Source: Pseudolysinimonas sp051954455
GTDB lineage: Bacteria; Actinomycetota; Actinomycetes; Actinomycetales; Microbacteriaceae
Direction of reading: 5' to 3'
DNA length: 64,000 bases
Assembly (NCBI RefSeq): GCF_051954455.1
Contig: NZ_JBQCHS010000013.1
Span: 116,194-180,193 of the forward strand
Shown here: in pieces, positions 16,975 to 25,073 of the stretch
Numbering within the stretch: position 1 is the first letter of the stretch
Layout: every line of letters starts with the position of its first letter
The notes under the pieces: generated by a model
Seen by the model: the letters and a program-made list of their open reading frames with translations, nothing else
Told to the model about the DNA's origin: nothing
Database searches by the model: none
Position numbers and translations under genes: made by a program

Positions 16975-17874
16975 CTACGGCGTCGGCATCCCGCCGTCGA
17001 CGTGGAGGGTCTCGCCGACGACGTACGACGACTCGCCGGACGCGAGGAATACGAACGCGGGCGCGAGTTCCGCGGGCTGACCCCAGCGACCGAGGTAGGT
17101 CTGCTCGCCCACCGACGGCAGGTCCTCCGGGGGCTGGCCCCCGGCCGGCTGCAGCGGGGTCCAGATCGGGCCCGGTGCGACCGCGTTGACCCGGATCCCC
17201 TTCGGCGCGAGCTGCGCGGCGAGCCCCTTGGCCAGGTTGTTCACCGTCGCCTTCGTCGCGGCGTAGTGGATCAGGTTCGGCGAGGGCGCGTACGCCTGGA
17301 TCGACGTCGTGTTGATGATCGCCGAGCCCGGCGGCAGGTGCGGCACGGCGGCCTTGGTGACCCAGAAGGTCGCGTAGGCGTTGGTGCGGAACGTCTGGTC
17401 GAACTCCTCGTCGGTGAGCTCGGTGATGTCCTCCACATGCTGCTGCTTCGCCGCGTTGTTGACGACGATGTCGAGCCCGCCGAGGCCGTCGACGGCGCGC
17501 TGCACCGCCTCGCGGGCGAACTCGGCGCTGGTCAGGTCGCCCGGGATCGCGACGCCCGTGCGCCCCGCGTCCTCGATGAGTCCGATGATGCGCTGCGCGT
17601 CCTCCTCCTCCTCGGGCAGGTAGACGATCGCCACGTCGGCGCCCTCGCGCGCGTAGGCGATCGCGACGGCCGCGCCGATGCCGGAGTCGCCGCCGGTGAT
17701 GAGCGCCTTCCGGCCGGCGAGGCGCCCGGAGCCGCGGTAGGTGTCCTCGCCGTGGTCGGCGGGGACGTTCTCGGCCATCTCGGCGTCGGTTCCCGCGCCG
17801 GGGAGGGACTGCGGGTCGGGCACGCGGTCGGCGTAGAGCTTGGTGGGATCCTGCATCGTGTACTGGTCGGTCAC
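16975..17874 (-). CDS. SDR family oxidoreductase (general-stress-protein-39 type)
   Basis: 299 residues. It has the N-terminal extension typical of the YdaD/YhxC group, the NAD(P)-binding motif ITGGDSGIG, the NNAA structural motif (VVNNAAKQ) and the YxxxK pair in HYAATK. It ends HVDGGMPTP. Members are often stress-induced dehydrogenases with poorly known substrates. The frame is open further upstream, but the GTG at 17874 starts the family homology and has a TACGGT -10 box exactly six bases before it. It lies in tandem with a closely similar SDR (17943-18836), a likely duplication. Confidence 0.88.
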   Translation of the reverse strand: MTDQYTMQDPTKLYADRVPDPQSLPGAGTDAEMAENVPADHGEDTYRGSGRLAGRKALITGGDSGIGAAVAIAYAREGADVAIVYLPEEEEDAQRIIGLIEDAGRTGVAIPGDLTSAEFAREAVQRAVDGLGGLDIVVNNAAKQQHVEDITELTDEEFDQTFRTNAYATFWVTKAAVPHLPPGSAIINTTSIQAYAPSPNLIHYAATKATVNNLAKGLAAQLAPKGIRVNAVAPGPIWTPLQPAGGQPPEDLPSVGEQTYLGRWGQPAELAPAFVFLASGESSYVVGETLHVDGGMPTP

Positions 17875-17880
17875 AGGGCG

Positions 17881-17886
17881 ACCGTA
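17881..17886 (-). promoter_or_regulatory. -10 box TACGGT, six bases before the first SDR start
   Basis: On the minus strand TACGGT (17886 to 17881) is followed by six bases and the GTG at 17874. The spacing fits a leaderless transcript, and it gives the gene a promoter independent of the upstream SDR. Confidence 0.45.
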
Positions 17887-17942
17887 GGCTCCGAACCGCG
17901 CCCGGAACCGACCCCGGACGCGATGCTCAGCAACGCGCGGCG

Positions 17943-18836
17943 TTACGGCGTCGGCATCCCGCCGTTGACGCTGAGCGTCGCGCCCGACACGAAGCTCGCC
18001 TCGGGCGACGCGAGGAAGACGTAGGCGGGGGCGAGCTCCGCCGGCTGGCCCGACCGGCCGTAGGCGGTCTCCTCGCCGTAATGCGTCATCTGCTCCATCG
18101 TCACGCCGTGCGAGACCTGCAGCGGCGTCCACACCGCGCCCGGCGCGACGACGTTGACGCGGATGCCGCGCGGCGCGAGCTGCTGCGCGAGCCCCTTCGC
18201 GAGGTTGTTGACCGCCGCCTTCGTGCTCGCGTAGTCGATCCGCTCGGGGGCCGGCTGGTACGCCTCGAGGGACGCGGTCGAGATGATCGCGGAGCCGGGG
18301 CCGAGGTGCGGCAGGGCGGCCTTGGTGATCCAGAAGTTGGCGAACACGTTCGTGCGGTAGGTGCGCTCGAACTGCTCGTCGGAGAGGTCCTCGAGCCTCT
18401 CGGCGACCACCTGCTTGCCGGCGTTGTTGACGAGGATGTCGAGGCCGCCGAGCTCGTCGACCGCGCGCGCCACCAGCTCGCGGCAGAACGCCGCCTCCGT
18501 GATGTCGCCGGGGAGGGAGACGGCGTGCCGACCCGCCTCCTCGATGAGCGCGACGATCCGGTCGGCGTCGGACTGCTCCTCCGGCAGGTGCGAGATCGCG
18601 ACGTCGGCACCCTCCCGCGCGTACGCGATCGCGACGGCGCCGCCGATCCCCGAGTCGCCGCCGGTGATGAGGGCCCGGCGGCCGGTCAGTCGGCCGGTGC
18701 CGCGGTAGGACGTCTCGCCGAGGTCGGGCAGCGGCTCCATGCCGCTCTGCAGACCGGGCTCGTCCTGCAGCTGCTCCGGCGGGTGGATCCGGCCGTAGCG
18801 GGTCACCGGGTTGTCGAACGCGTACTGATCGGCCAT
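17943..18836 (-). CDS. SDR family oxidoreductase, tandem paralog
   Basis: 297 residues and a close relative of the adjacent downstream SDR. The two share RALITGGDSGIG, AIAYAREGADVAI, the LNNLAKGLAxQLAPxGIRVN-type region and the identical C-terminus GGMPTP. The catalytic YxxxK is DYASTK, with an upstream Ser in IISTASLEAY. The substrate is unknown. A TAGCGT box at 18848-18843 lies exactly six bases before the ATG. The copies have diverged mainly in the N-terminal extension and in the substrate loop after APGAVWTPLQ, so they probably differ in substrate. Confidence 0.88.
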   Translation of the reverse strand: MADQYAFDNPVTRYGRIHPPEQLQDEPGLQSGMEPLPDLGETSYRGTGRLTGRRALITGGDSGIGGAVAIAYAREGADVAISHLPEEQSDADRIVALIEEAGRHAVSLPGDITEAAFCRELVARAVDELGGLDILVNNAGKQVVAERLEDLSDEQFERTYRTNVFANFWITKAALPHLGPGSAIISTASLEAYQPAPERIDYASTKAAVNNLAKGLAQQLAPRGIRVNVVAPGAVWTPLQVSHGVTMEQMTHYGEETAYGRSGQPAELAPAYVFLASPEASFVSGATLSVNGGMPTP

Positions 18837-18842
18837 GGCCGC

Positions 18843-18848
18843 ACGCTA
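18843..18848 (-). promoter_or_regulatory. -10 box TAGCGT, six bases before the second SDR start
   Basis: Minus-strand TAGCGT (18848 to 18843), then six bases, then the ATG at 18836. No ribosome site is visible, again suggesting a leaderless mRNA. Confidence 0.45.
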
Positions 18849-18888
18849 CGGGCGGCGCGGCCGGGGAGGCCGGACTCGCGCCTGGCGC

Positions 18889-20430
18889 TCAGGCCGCGAG
18901 CATCGCCTCCGCCGTCCGCAGCGAGAGCGCCATGAGCGTGAGCGCGGGATTGGCGGCGAGCGAGCTCGGGAACACGGACGCGTCGCAGACCCACAGGTTG
19001 TCGATCTCGTGGCTCCGCCCGCGGGGATCGACGACCGACGTCGCGGGGTCCGCGCCCATCCGGGCCGTGCCGATCGTGTGGGCGCTCCGCGGCAGGGTCA
19101 TCGTCGAGCGCGCCCCCGCCGCCCGGAGGATGGCCTCCATCACCGGGACCGCGTGCGCGTCGATGGCCCGCTCGTTCTCCCCCGCCGAGAACGTGACCCG
19201 CGCGAGCGGCACGCCGAGCTCGTCGGTCTCGTCGGCGAGCTCCAGCCGGTTCTCCTCGCTCGGCAGGCACTCCGCGTTGATGCCGATGCCCGCCATGTAC
19301 CGGTAGCCGAGCAGCGCGTCGACGAGCTCGCGTCCCCACACGCCCGCGCGCGCGACGCTCGTCGCCCAGGTCGCGGGCATGACGCCGAGGCTCTGCATGA
19401 GGTAGCCGCCGGCGAACGACGCGTCGCCCGGGCGCACCATGTCCTCCGAGATCAGCGACGACGGGTACCCGCGGTAGCCGCGGACCTCCTCGTCGAACCG
19501 GCCCCAGACCTGCACGGCGCCGTGCGCCAGGAAGTTGCACCCCACCTGCCCACTCGCGTTGGCGATTCCCGCGTGCAGGAGCAGGCGCGGCGTCTCGACC
19601 CCGCCGGCCGCGAGCACGACGGCCCGACAGCGCTGCCGCACGTCGCGGCCCTCATGGCGGTAGACGACGGCGACGATCCGGCCGGCGGCGTCGGTCTCGA
19701 GCCCGTGGACGGTCGCGTCGGGACGGATCTCCGCCCCGGCCGCGACGGCGCGCGGCAGGTAGGTGGTGTCCATCGACGCCTTCGCGGTGCTGCGGCAGCC
19801 CTGGTGGCAGGTGCCGCAGTTCGCGCAGGCCGGGCGGATGCCGACGCCGTCCTGATGCCGGTCGCGGGTGATGAGCGCGGCCGGCGCATCGGCGACGCGG
19901 ATGCCGACCCGCTCCGCCCCCGTCGCCATGAGGTCGGCCGGGGCGTTGCGGGCCGCGGGCGGGTACGCGTAGCGGCGGCCGGTGTCCCACGGATATCCCG
20001 ACGGCCCCGAGACCCCGATCTCGCGCTCGACGCGCTCGACCCAGCCGATCAGCTCCGCGTGCTCGATCGGCCAGTCCGCGCCGACGCCGGTCTCGGAGCG
20101 GAGCCGCAGGTCGCGCGCGTCGGGGCGCGGGGTGAACGCGCCCCAGTGCAGGGTCGATCCCCCGACGCCGCGACCGCTGTTGTTGGGCCCGAACGCCGTC
20201 GGGGTCCCGCCGCCGCTCAGCCGCTCGCCCATCCAGTTGATGTCGACCGCCTCGAGCTCGTCGGGCGTGTGCTGCTGCGGATCGTGATTCGACCCCGCCT
20301 CGAGGGCGACGACCGCGAGCCCGCGCTCCGCGAGCACGGCCGTGAGCGGCGCCCCGCCCGCGCCGGTGCCGACGACGACGACGTCGACCTCGCCGTCGGT
20401 GCCGTATCGGCGCATCCCGTCCAGGTTCAC
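18889..20430 (-). CDS. GMC-type oxidoreductase (FAD-dependent sugar/alcohol dehydrogenase)
   Basis: 513 residues. The FAD motif GTGAGG lies near residues 21-26. A four-Cys motif CANCGTCHQGC (C202, C205, C208, C212) is typical of gluconate-2-dehydrogenase-like GMC enzymes. The C-terminal active-site region has RSAHTIGTARMG (catalytic His) and AANPALT (catalytic Asn). It should oxidise a sugar or alcohol and pass electrons to the respiratory chain or another acceptor. The GTG start overlaps the TGA of the upstream gene (GTGA), whose C-terminal domain resembles the small subunit of such dehydrogenases, so the two proteins probably form one complex. Confidence 0.88.
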   Translation of the reverse strand: MNLDGMRRYGTDGEVDVVVVGTGAGGAPLTAVLAERGLAVVALEAGSNHDPQQHTPDELEAVDINWMGERLSGGGTPTAFGPNNSGRGVGGSTLHWGAFTPRPDARDLRLRSETGVGADWPIEHAELIGWVERVEREIGVSGPSGYPWDTGRRYAYPPAARNAPADLMATGAERVGIRVADAPAALITRDRHQDGVGIRPACANCGTCHQGCRSTAKASMDTTYLPRAVAAGAEIRPDATVHGLETDAAGRIVAVVYRHEGRDVRQRCRAVVLAAGGVETPRLLLHAGIANASGQVGCNFLAHGAVQVWGRFDEEVRGYRGYPSSLISEDMVRPGDASFAGGYLMQSLGVMPATWATSVARAGVWGRELVDALLGYRYMAGIGINAECLPSEENRLELADETDELGVPLARVTFSAGENERAIDAHAVPVMEAILRAAGARSTMTLPRSAHTIGTARMGADPATSVVDPRGRSHEIDNLWVCDASVFPSSLAANPALTLMALSLRTAEAMLAA

Positions 20431-21812
20431 GCGGCGCCCTCCGTCATCGCGGGCTCCCATGCCTCGCGGCGGCCGAGCCCCAGGATCTCGAAGCCCTGGA
20501 TGCGCAGCCGCTGGCCACCACTCGCGACCCCGTCGTACCCGATGGCGGCCATCGCGGCGGGGTGGGCCAGCCACTGCTGCACGAGGTCGACCCGCACGTC
20601 CTCGAGCCACGCCCGCAGCGCCTCCGGGGAGAGCGCCGCGTCGACGCCCGCACCGACGCCCGCACCGTCGCCCGCGATCGCGGCGGCGACGATCGCCCGG
20701 CGCCGGTCGTCGTCGGCCCCGTCGAGCTCGCGCAGGACGTCCAGCCCGGCGCGGTAGGCCTCGGGGTCCGCCGGCAGCAGGTCGTTGCGCCATCCGTCGC
20801 CCGTGCCGGCGGCGAGCCGCGCATCCACCCGCGCGGCGAGGTCGATCGCGCGTCCGGGCTGCGGCAGGAGCAGGTCGGCCAGCACCCGGAGCCGTGCGAG
20901 CTGTGCGGCGTCGAGCGCGCGCGGTGTGGCCTCGAGGTCGTCGGCGACCGCACGACGAGCGAGGGCGGCGCGCGTGCGCGGGGCGACGCGCGAGGAGGCG
21001 AGCATCCGCGCATAGTCGGCCGGGAGCGCGGGGGCGGTGCCGGCCTCCTCCGCCCACCAGCGCCGGATCGCGGCGGCGACCTCGTCCGGTCGCTCGAGCG
21101 GGAGCAGGTGGCCGGCGCCGTCGAGGGTCGCGAACCGTGCGCGCGGGTAGACGGGGCCGTTGACCGCGCGCTGCGCCTCCTCGCCGAGGTCGGCGTCCTC
21201 TCCCCCGGCGATCACGAGCGCGGGCAGGTCGAGCACGCCGGTCTCGGCGGAGCGGTCCTCCCGCGATCCGCGCTGCAGCCAGGCGGTCCAGGCCTCCGGG
21301 TCGGCGGCCGCGAGCAGCTCGCGCATCAGCGCGTCCCGGTCGTCGGGCAGCGGCGCTCCCACGTTGCCGTCGATGAACTCGCGGATCTGCGCCGCGTTGA
21401 GGCGGGAGCCGTCGGCCGTCCACGACAGCATGCGCTCGCGCCGGTCCTCGTCCATCGGCTCCGGCGACGGCGGCGAGCCGGCCAGCAGCACCACCCCCGC
21501 GAGCCCGAACAGGGGGGCGTCGCCCGACAGCGTCCGGGCCGCCACGAGGGAGGCGATCTTGCCGCCCATGCTGTGCCCGAGGAGCAGCCAGCGGTGCGGC
21601 TGGCGCCGGCGGATCTCGCGCAGCACGAGCGCGACCATCTCGTCGACCGTCGTGCCGTCCGCGGCGGAGCGGCCGCCGAATCCGGGCAGGTCGATCGCCA
21701 CGAGGTCGGCGTCGGCGGCGAGCGCGGCGGCGAGCGGCTCGAAGGACCGGGCACCGGATCCGAGGGCGGGGAGGGCGAAGATCGTGGGGCGCTCGACCCC
21801 GGATGGACTCAC
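20427..21812 (-). CDS. Alpha/beta-hydrolase fused to gluconate 2-dehydrogenase subunit 3-like domain
   Basis: 461 residues in two parts. Residues 1-255 are an alpha/beta-hydrolase with nucleophile elbow GHSMGG (Ser81), acid Asp about 206 (GGEDADL) and His235 (GAGHLLP). Residues about 300-445 resemble gluconate-2-dehydrogenase subunit 3: LRVLADLLLPQP near the start and VDLVQQWLAHPAAMAAIGYDG near the end. That subunit normally stabilises or exports its GMC partner, which here is the overlapping downstream gene. A GTG start is used; TAGACA at 21824-21819 sits six bases upstream as a weak -10. The fusion is unusual; the hydrolase might open a lactone made by the dehydrogenase (inference). Confidence 0.8.
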   Translation of the reverse strand: MSPSGVERPTIFALPALGSGARSFEPLAAALAADADLVAIDLPGFGGRSAADGTTVDEMVALVLREIRRRQPHRWLLLGHSMGGKIASLVAARTLSGDAPLFGLAGVVLLAGSPPSPEPMDEDRRERMLSWTADGSRLNAAQIREFIDGNVGAPLPDDRDALMRELLAAADPEAWTAWLQRGSREDRSAETGVLDLPALVIAGGEDADLGEEAQRAVNGPVYPRARFATLDGAGHLLPLERPDEVAAAIRRWWAEEAGTAPALPADYARMLASSRVAPRTRAALARRAVADDLEATPRALDAAQLARLRVLADLLLPQPGRAIDLAARVDARLAAGTGDGWRNDLLPADPEAYRAGLDVLRELDGADDDRRRAIVAAAIAGDGAGVGAGVDAALSPEALRAWLEDVRVDLVQQWLAHPAAMAAIGYDGVASGGQRLRIQGFEILGLGRREAWEPAMTEGAA

Positions 21813-21843
21813 GGATCGTGTCTACGCGACGCCGACCCGACGA

Positions 21844-23676
21844 TCACCGCTTGTCCGGGCGGCGTCCAGGCTCCGCGGTCTCGCGCCCCTCGAGCAGGTC
21901 GGTGATCGTCCGGGCGGCCTGCACGAGCGCCAGGTGGCTGAGGGCCTGCGGGAGGTTGCCGAGGAATGAGCCGTCGGCGGGGTCCACCATCTCGGCGAGG
22001 ATGCCGACATCGTTCGGCAGCCGGACGAGCTCGTCCATGAGCTCCCTCGCCTCCTCGATCCGGCCCACGCGCGCGAGCGCCTCGGCCAGCCAGAAGGAGC
22101 AGGCGACGAAGGCGCCCTCCTCCGACGGCATGCCCGAGTAGCGGTGCAGCAGCGGCCCGCTGCCGAGCTCGTCGCGCAGCGCATCGATCGTGCGCGACAT
22201 CCGCTCCCCGGTGTCGAAGCCCGACCGCGCGTGCAGCAGCACCGACGCGTCGAGGCGCCGGCTGCCCGGCCACATGACGTAGGCGCCGCGCTTCTTCGAC
22301 CATCCCTTGTCGTCGACCCAGCGCCGGATCGCGTCGCGGTTGCGCCGCCAGCGCCGCACGAGGCTCGGATCGGGCGTGATGTGCCCGGCGTCGGCGAGCC
22401 GACAGGCCGCGTCCAGCGCCTGCCAGCAGGCCATCTTGCTGCTGACGTAGTGGCGCTTGCGGGTCAGCTCCCACAGCCCGGAGTCCTTCTCCGGCCACCG
22501 TTCGCACGCCCACGTCGCGAGCCGGGCGAGCAGGTCGCTCGACTCGAGGTCGAGCATGTTGCCGCTCTCGACGTAGCGGGTGAGGAGCCCGAGGACGTCG
22601 GCGAAGATGCCGAGCTGCAGCTGGTCGGCGGCCCGGTTGCCCTGCAGCACGGGGCCGACGCCGTCCCACCCCTCGGCCTTCACCCGGCGGACCGCCCCGT
22701 CGCGGCTCCCGTCGAGGCGGAGGAACACCTGCACGCCGTCACCGTGCGCCTTCAGCGCGTCGAGCATCCAGGAGGTCGCCGCGTGCGGCTCCTCGCGCAG
22801 CCCGAAGTCGAGCATCGCGTCGACGGCGTAGGCGAGGTCGCGGATCCAGGCGTAGCGGTAGTCCCAGTTCTTGCCGCCCGCACGCGACTCGGGCAGCGAG
22901 GTGGTGGCCGCGGCCGCGATCGCGCCGGTGGGGCTGTAGAGGAGGAGCTTCAGGGCGAGCATGCTGCGCTGCACCGGCTCCACCCACGGGCCGCGGTCCC
23001 AGCTGAACTCCCGCGACCAGGTCTGCCAGTTGGCGATCGTGCGGTCGACGCCCTCGTCGACGATGCGCGGGTCGGGCAGGTGCACGGGCTCGCCGTCGGT
23101 GCCGACGACGCAGACCAGGTGCGCGGATCCCGGTCCGGTCGCGAAGCGGCCCGCGAACCGCGGCGGCGCGTCCGCGACCCAGTGCTCCGGATCGTGCGGA
23201 TCGAGTCGGCCGTGCCCGGATCCGACGAGCGCGATGTTGACGGCGTCGCAGCGCAGCAGCGGGCCGAACGGCGTCGGGACCCGCTCGGGCGGGGCGTCGC
23301 CGAACAGGTTGCCCGGCTCGACCGCCCACTCGAGCTCGACCGACCCGGCGATCCCGCGGACCCGCCGGGCGAGCTCGGTCCACGGGAGCCGACCCGCGAC
23401 GCCGGTCACGAGCGCATCGGTGACCTCGGCGATCCCGTCGGCGGTGACGAACCGGGTGACCAGCACGTTGGTGCCGGGCTCGTAGCGGCGCTGCGCCGAG
23501 AACGTCGCCGTGGGGCGGAGCCGGATCGCGCCCCCGGCCGGATCGAGCAGCGCCGCGAAGGCGGGCGCGGTGTCGAGACCCGGGATTGGGAACCAGTCGA
23601 TCGTCGCGTCGCTCGCCACGAGGGCGATGGTCCGCCCGTCGCCGATCGCCGCGTAGTCACGGAGCGGCCGGCTCAT
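21844..23676 (-). CDS. Glycoside hydrolase family 15 (glucoamylase/trehalase type)
   Basis: 610 residues. It has an N-terminal beta-sandwich (about 1-230, IGDGRTIALVASDATIDWFP) and an (alpha/alpha)6 barrel with the hallmark stretches NWDYRYAWIRDLAYAVDAM and PSEEGAFVACSFWLAEAL, the latter holding a catalytic Glu. Bacterial relatives hydrolyse alpha-glucosidic bonds in maltodextrins, isomaltose-type sugars or trehalose. There is no signal peptide, so it acts inside the cell. I chose the ATG at 23676, where homology begins; the frame continues upstream without family sequence. It is divergent from the second small paralog. Confidence 0.9.
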   Translation of the reverse strand: MSRPLRDYAAIGDGRTIALVASDATIDWFPIPGLDTAPAFAALLDPAGGAIRLRPTATFSAQRRYEPGTNVLVTRFVTADGIAEVTDALVTGVAGRLPWTELARRVRGIAGSVELEWAVEPGNLFGDAPPERVPTPFGPLLRCDAVNIALVGSGHGRLDPHDPEHWVADAPPRFAGRFATGPGSAHLVCVVGTDGEPVHLPDPRIVDEGVDRTIANWQTWSREFSWDRGPWVEPVQRSMLALKLLLYSPTGAIAAAATTSLPESRAGGKNWDYRYAWIRDLAYAVDAMLDFGLREEPHAATSWMLDALKAHGDGVQVFLRLDGSRDGAVRRVKAEGWDGVGPVLQGNRAADQLQLGIFADVLGLLTRYVESGNMLDLESSDLLARLATWACERWPEKDSGLWELTRKRHYVSSKMACWQALDAACRLADAGHITPDPSLVRRWRRNRDAIRRWVDDKGWSKKRGAYVMWPGSRRLDASVLLHARSGFDTGERMSRTIDALRDELGSGPLLHRYSGMPSEEGAFVACSFWLAEALARVGRIEEARELMDELVRLPNDVGILAEMVDPADGSFLGNLPQALSHLALVQAARTITDLLEGRETAEPGRRPDKR

Positions 23677-23730
23677 GCGACGGGACCGCGGGGAGGGCGC
23701 ACGGCTCGACGGTAGAGGCCGGGTCGGCGA

Positions 23731-23772
23731 CGCCCGGCCGGTCCCCAGCCGTTTCGCGGGGACGCCCGGGCG
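23731..23772. promoter_or_regulatory. Extended palindrome between divergent promoters
   Basis: Two nested stems, CGCCCGG/CCGGGCG (23731-23737 with 23766-23772) and GTCCCC/GGGGAC (23741-23746 with 23758-23763), form a long imperfect palindrome. It lies between candidate -10 boxes of the GH15 gene (TACCGT at 23714-23709) and the small-protein gene (TACCGT at 23782-23787). An operator shared by both promoters is possible. Confidence 0.45.
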
Positions 23773-23816
23773 GCGAGGGCCTACCGTGTGAATCGACGGG
23801 GACGACGGGAGGCCCG

Positions 23817-24104
23817 ATGAGCGGTGCGGAGTCGGAGGGCGTGAGCGCCGCCGTCGGCGCCATGAGCGACAGCATGTTCGCGGAGTGCCTGGAGACGGGC
23901 CAGGCCGCTCGGGTCGTCCCGGACGACGAGAGCGCGGAGAGCATCCGCCGGCTGCTGCGGGTGACGGCGCAGGACGCCGGTGTCGGGATCCGGACCGCGC
24001 GCACCGACGACACGGTCGTCGTGGTCCGTATCGACGCCGAGGTCTGGGGCGAGGACGCCGGGACCATGCGGCGGAAGCTGACGCCGGCCGAGCGGCTCGA
24101 CTGA
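23817..24104 (+). CDS. Small protein of unknown function, paralog of the gene at 16597
   Basis: 95 residues. The central 45 residues (AARVVPDDESAESIRRLLRV, then GIRTARTDDTVVVVRID) match the protein at 16597 at most positions, including the perfectly kept RTARTDDTV. It lacks the polar C-terminal tail of the other copy and ends TPAERLD. The predicted fold is a small alpha/beta domain; no catalytic or metal site is evident. The ATG has GGGAGG (23807-23812) four bases upstream. It is convergent with the esterase gene, 18 bases away. The function is unknown; an autoregulatory or stress-related role is a guess. Confidence 0.75.
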   Translation: MSGAESEGVSAAVGAMSDSMFAECLETGQAARVVPDDESAESIRRLLRVTAQDAGVGIRTARTDDTVVVVRIDAEVWGEDAGTMRRKLTPAERLD

Positions 24105-24122
24105 CCCGGACCGCGCCGCAGG

Positions 24123-25073
24123 TCAGGCCGCGAGCCGCCGCAGGATGCCGGCGTCCGCGAAGGGGCCGCCGCCTTCGTGCCCGTTGAAGGGGAAGAGCTC
24201 GAGCTCCTTCTCGCCCGCGTACGCGTGGAAGGCTCCCGCCACCGTCGACGGCTTGCACGTCTCGTCCATGAGGGCGGCGCCGAACCACGCGGGTGCCGTC
24301 GCGCGACGGGCGAAGTTGACCCCGTCGACGTAGCGCAGCGTCTCCATCACCCGGTCGACGTGGTCGCGGTGCGCGGCGAGGTACCGCACGATCTCGGCGT
24401 AGGGGTCCGCGTCGTGGATGCGGACGGCGCGCGGGAAGTCGCAGAGGAACGGCACGTGCGCGAACATCCGGCCGACGCCCGCGTGGAGCCCGGCGACCGC
24501 GATCGAGAGGCCGCCGCCCTGGCTCGTGCCGAGGACCGCGACCCGGTCGGGGTCGATGTCCGGTAGTTCCAGCGCGGCGTCGAGCCCGCGGACCGCGTCG
24601 GTGATGAGCCGCACGAGGTAGGAGGTGGCGGGCGAGCCGATTCCCCGCGTCATGAAGCCCGGCGACTGCGGCCCCGACGGGGCGTCGTCGGGGGTGTCAC
24701 CGACGGACCACATGGAGCCCTGCCCGCGCACGTCGACCTGCAGGTGGGCGTAGCCGGCCGACGCCCAGAGGAGGTTCTCGGTCGGCAGGCCGCGTCCGCC
24801 GCCGTAGCCGACGTACTGGACAACGAGCGGGAGCCGCCCGCCCCCGCGGGGGCGCCGGAGCCACGCCCGCACCGGCTGGCCGTCGAACCCCGAGAACGTC
24901 ACGTCGGCGACGTCGAGGGTCACGAGCCCGGCGTCGACGGGGACGACCCGGGTCGCGGTCGCGGTCGAGCGCGCGCGGCCGAGCGTCTCCGCCCAGAAGT
25001 CGTCGAAGTCGTCGGGCGCGGTCTGGGAGCTGCGGTAGTCGAGCAGCGCCTCCGCATCGAGGTCGGTGTTCAT
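24123..25073 (-). CDS. axe: Acetyl xylan esterase / cephalosporin-C deacetylase family
   Basis: 316 residues, the normal length of the AXE1 family (carbohydrate esterase 7). Visible motifs are VQYVGYGGGRG, the RGQG oxyanion motif in VDVRGQGS, the nucleophile Ser184 in GTSQGGG, and the catalytic His in FNGHEGGG near the C-terminus. These enzymes remove acetyl groups from imported xylo-oligosaccharides and other acetylated sugars in the cytoplasm. The ATG overlaps the alpha-xylosidase stop (ATGA), making it the last gene of the SBP-permease-GH42-GH31 operon. Deacetylation would let the glycosidases act on decorated oligosaccharides. Confidence 0.88.
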   Translation of the reverse strand: MNTDLDAEALLDYRSSQTAPDDFDDFWAETLGRARSTATATRVVPVDAGLVTLDVADVTFSGFDGQPVRAWLRRPRGGGRLPLVVQYVGYGGGRGLPTENLLWASAGYAHLQVDVRGQGSMWSVGDTPDDAPSGPQSPGFMTRGIGSPATSYLVRLITDAVRGLDAALELPDIDPDRVAVLGTSQGGGLSIAVAGLHAGVGRMFAHVPFLCDFPRAVRIHDADPYAEIVRYLAAHRDHVDRVMETLRYVDGVNFARRATAPAWFGAALMDETCKPSTVAGAFHAYAGEKELELFPFNGHEGGGPFADAGILRRLAA

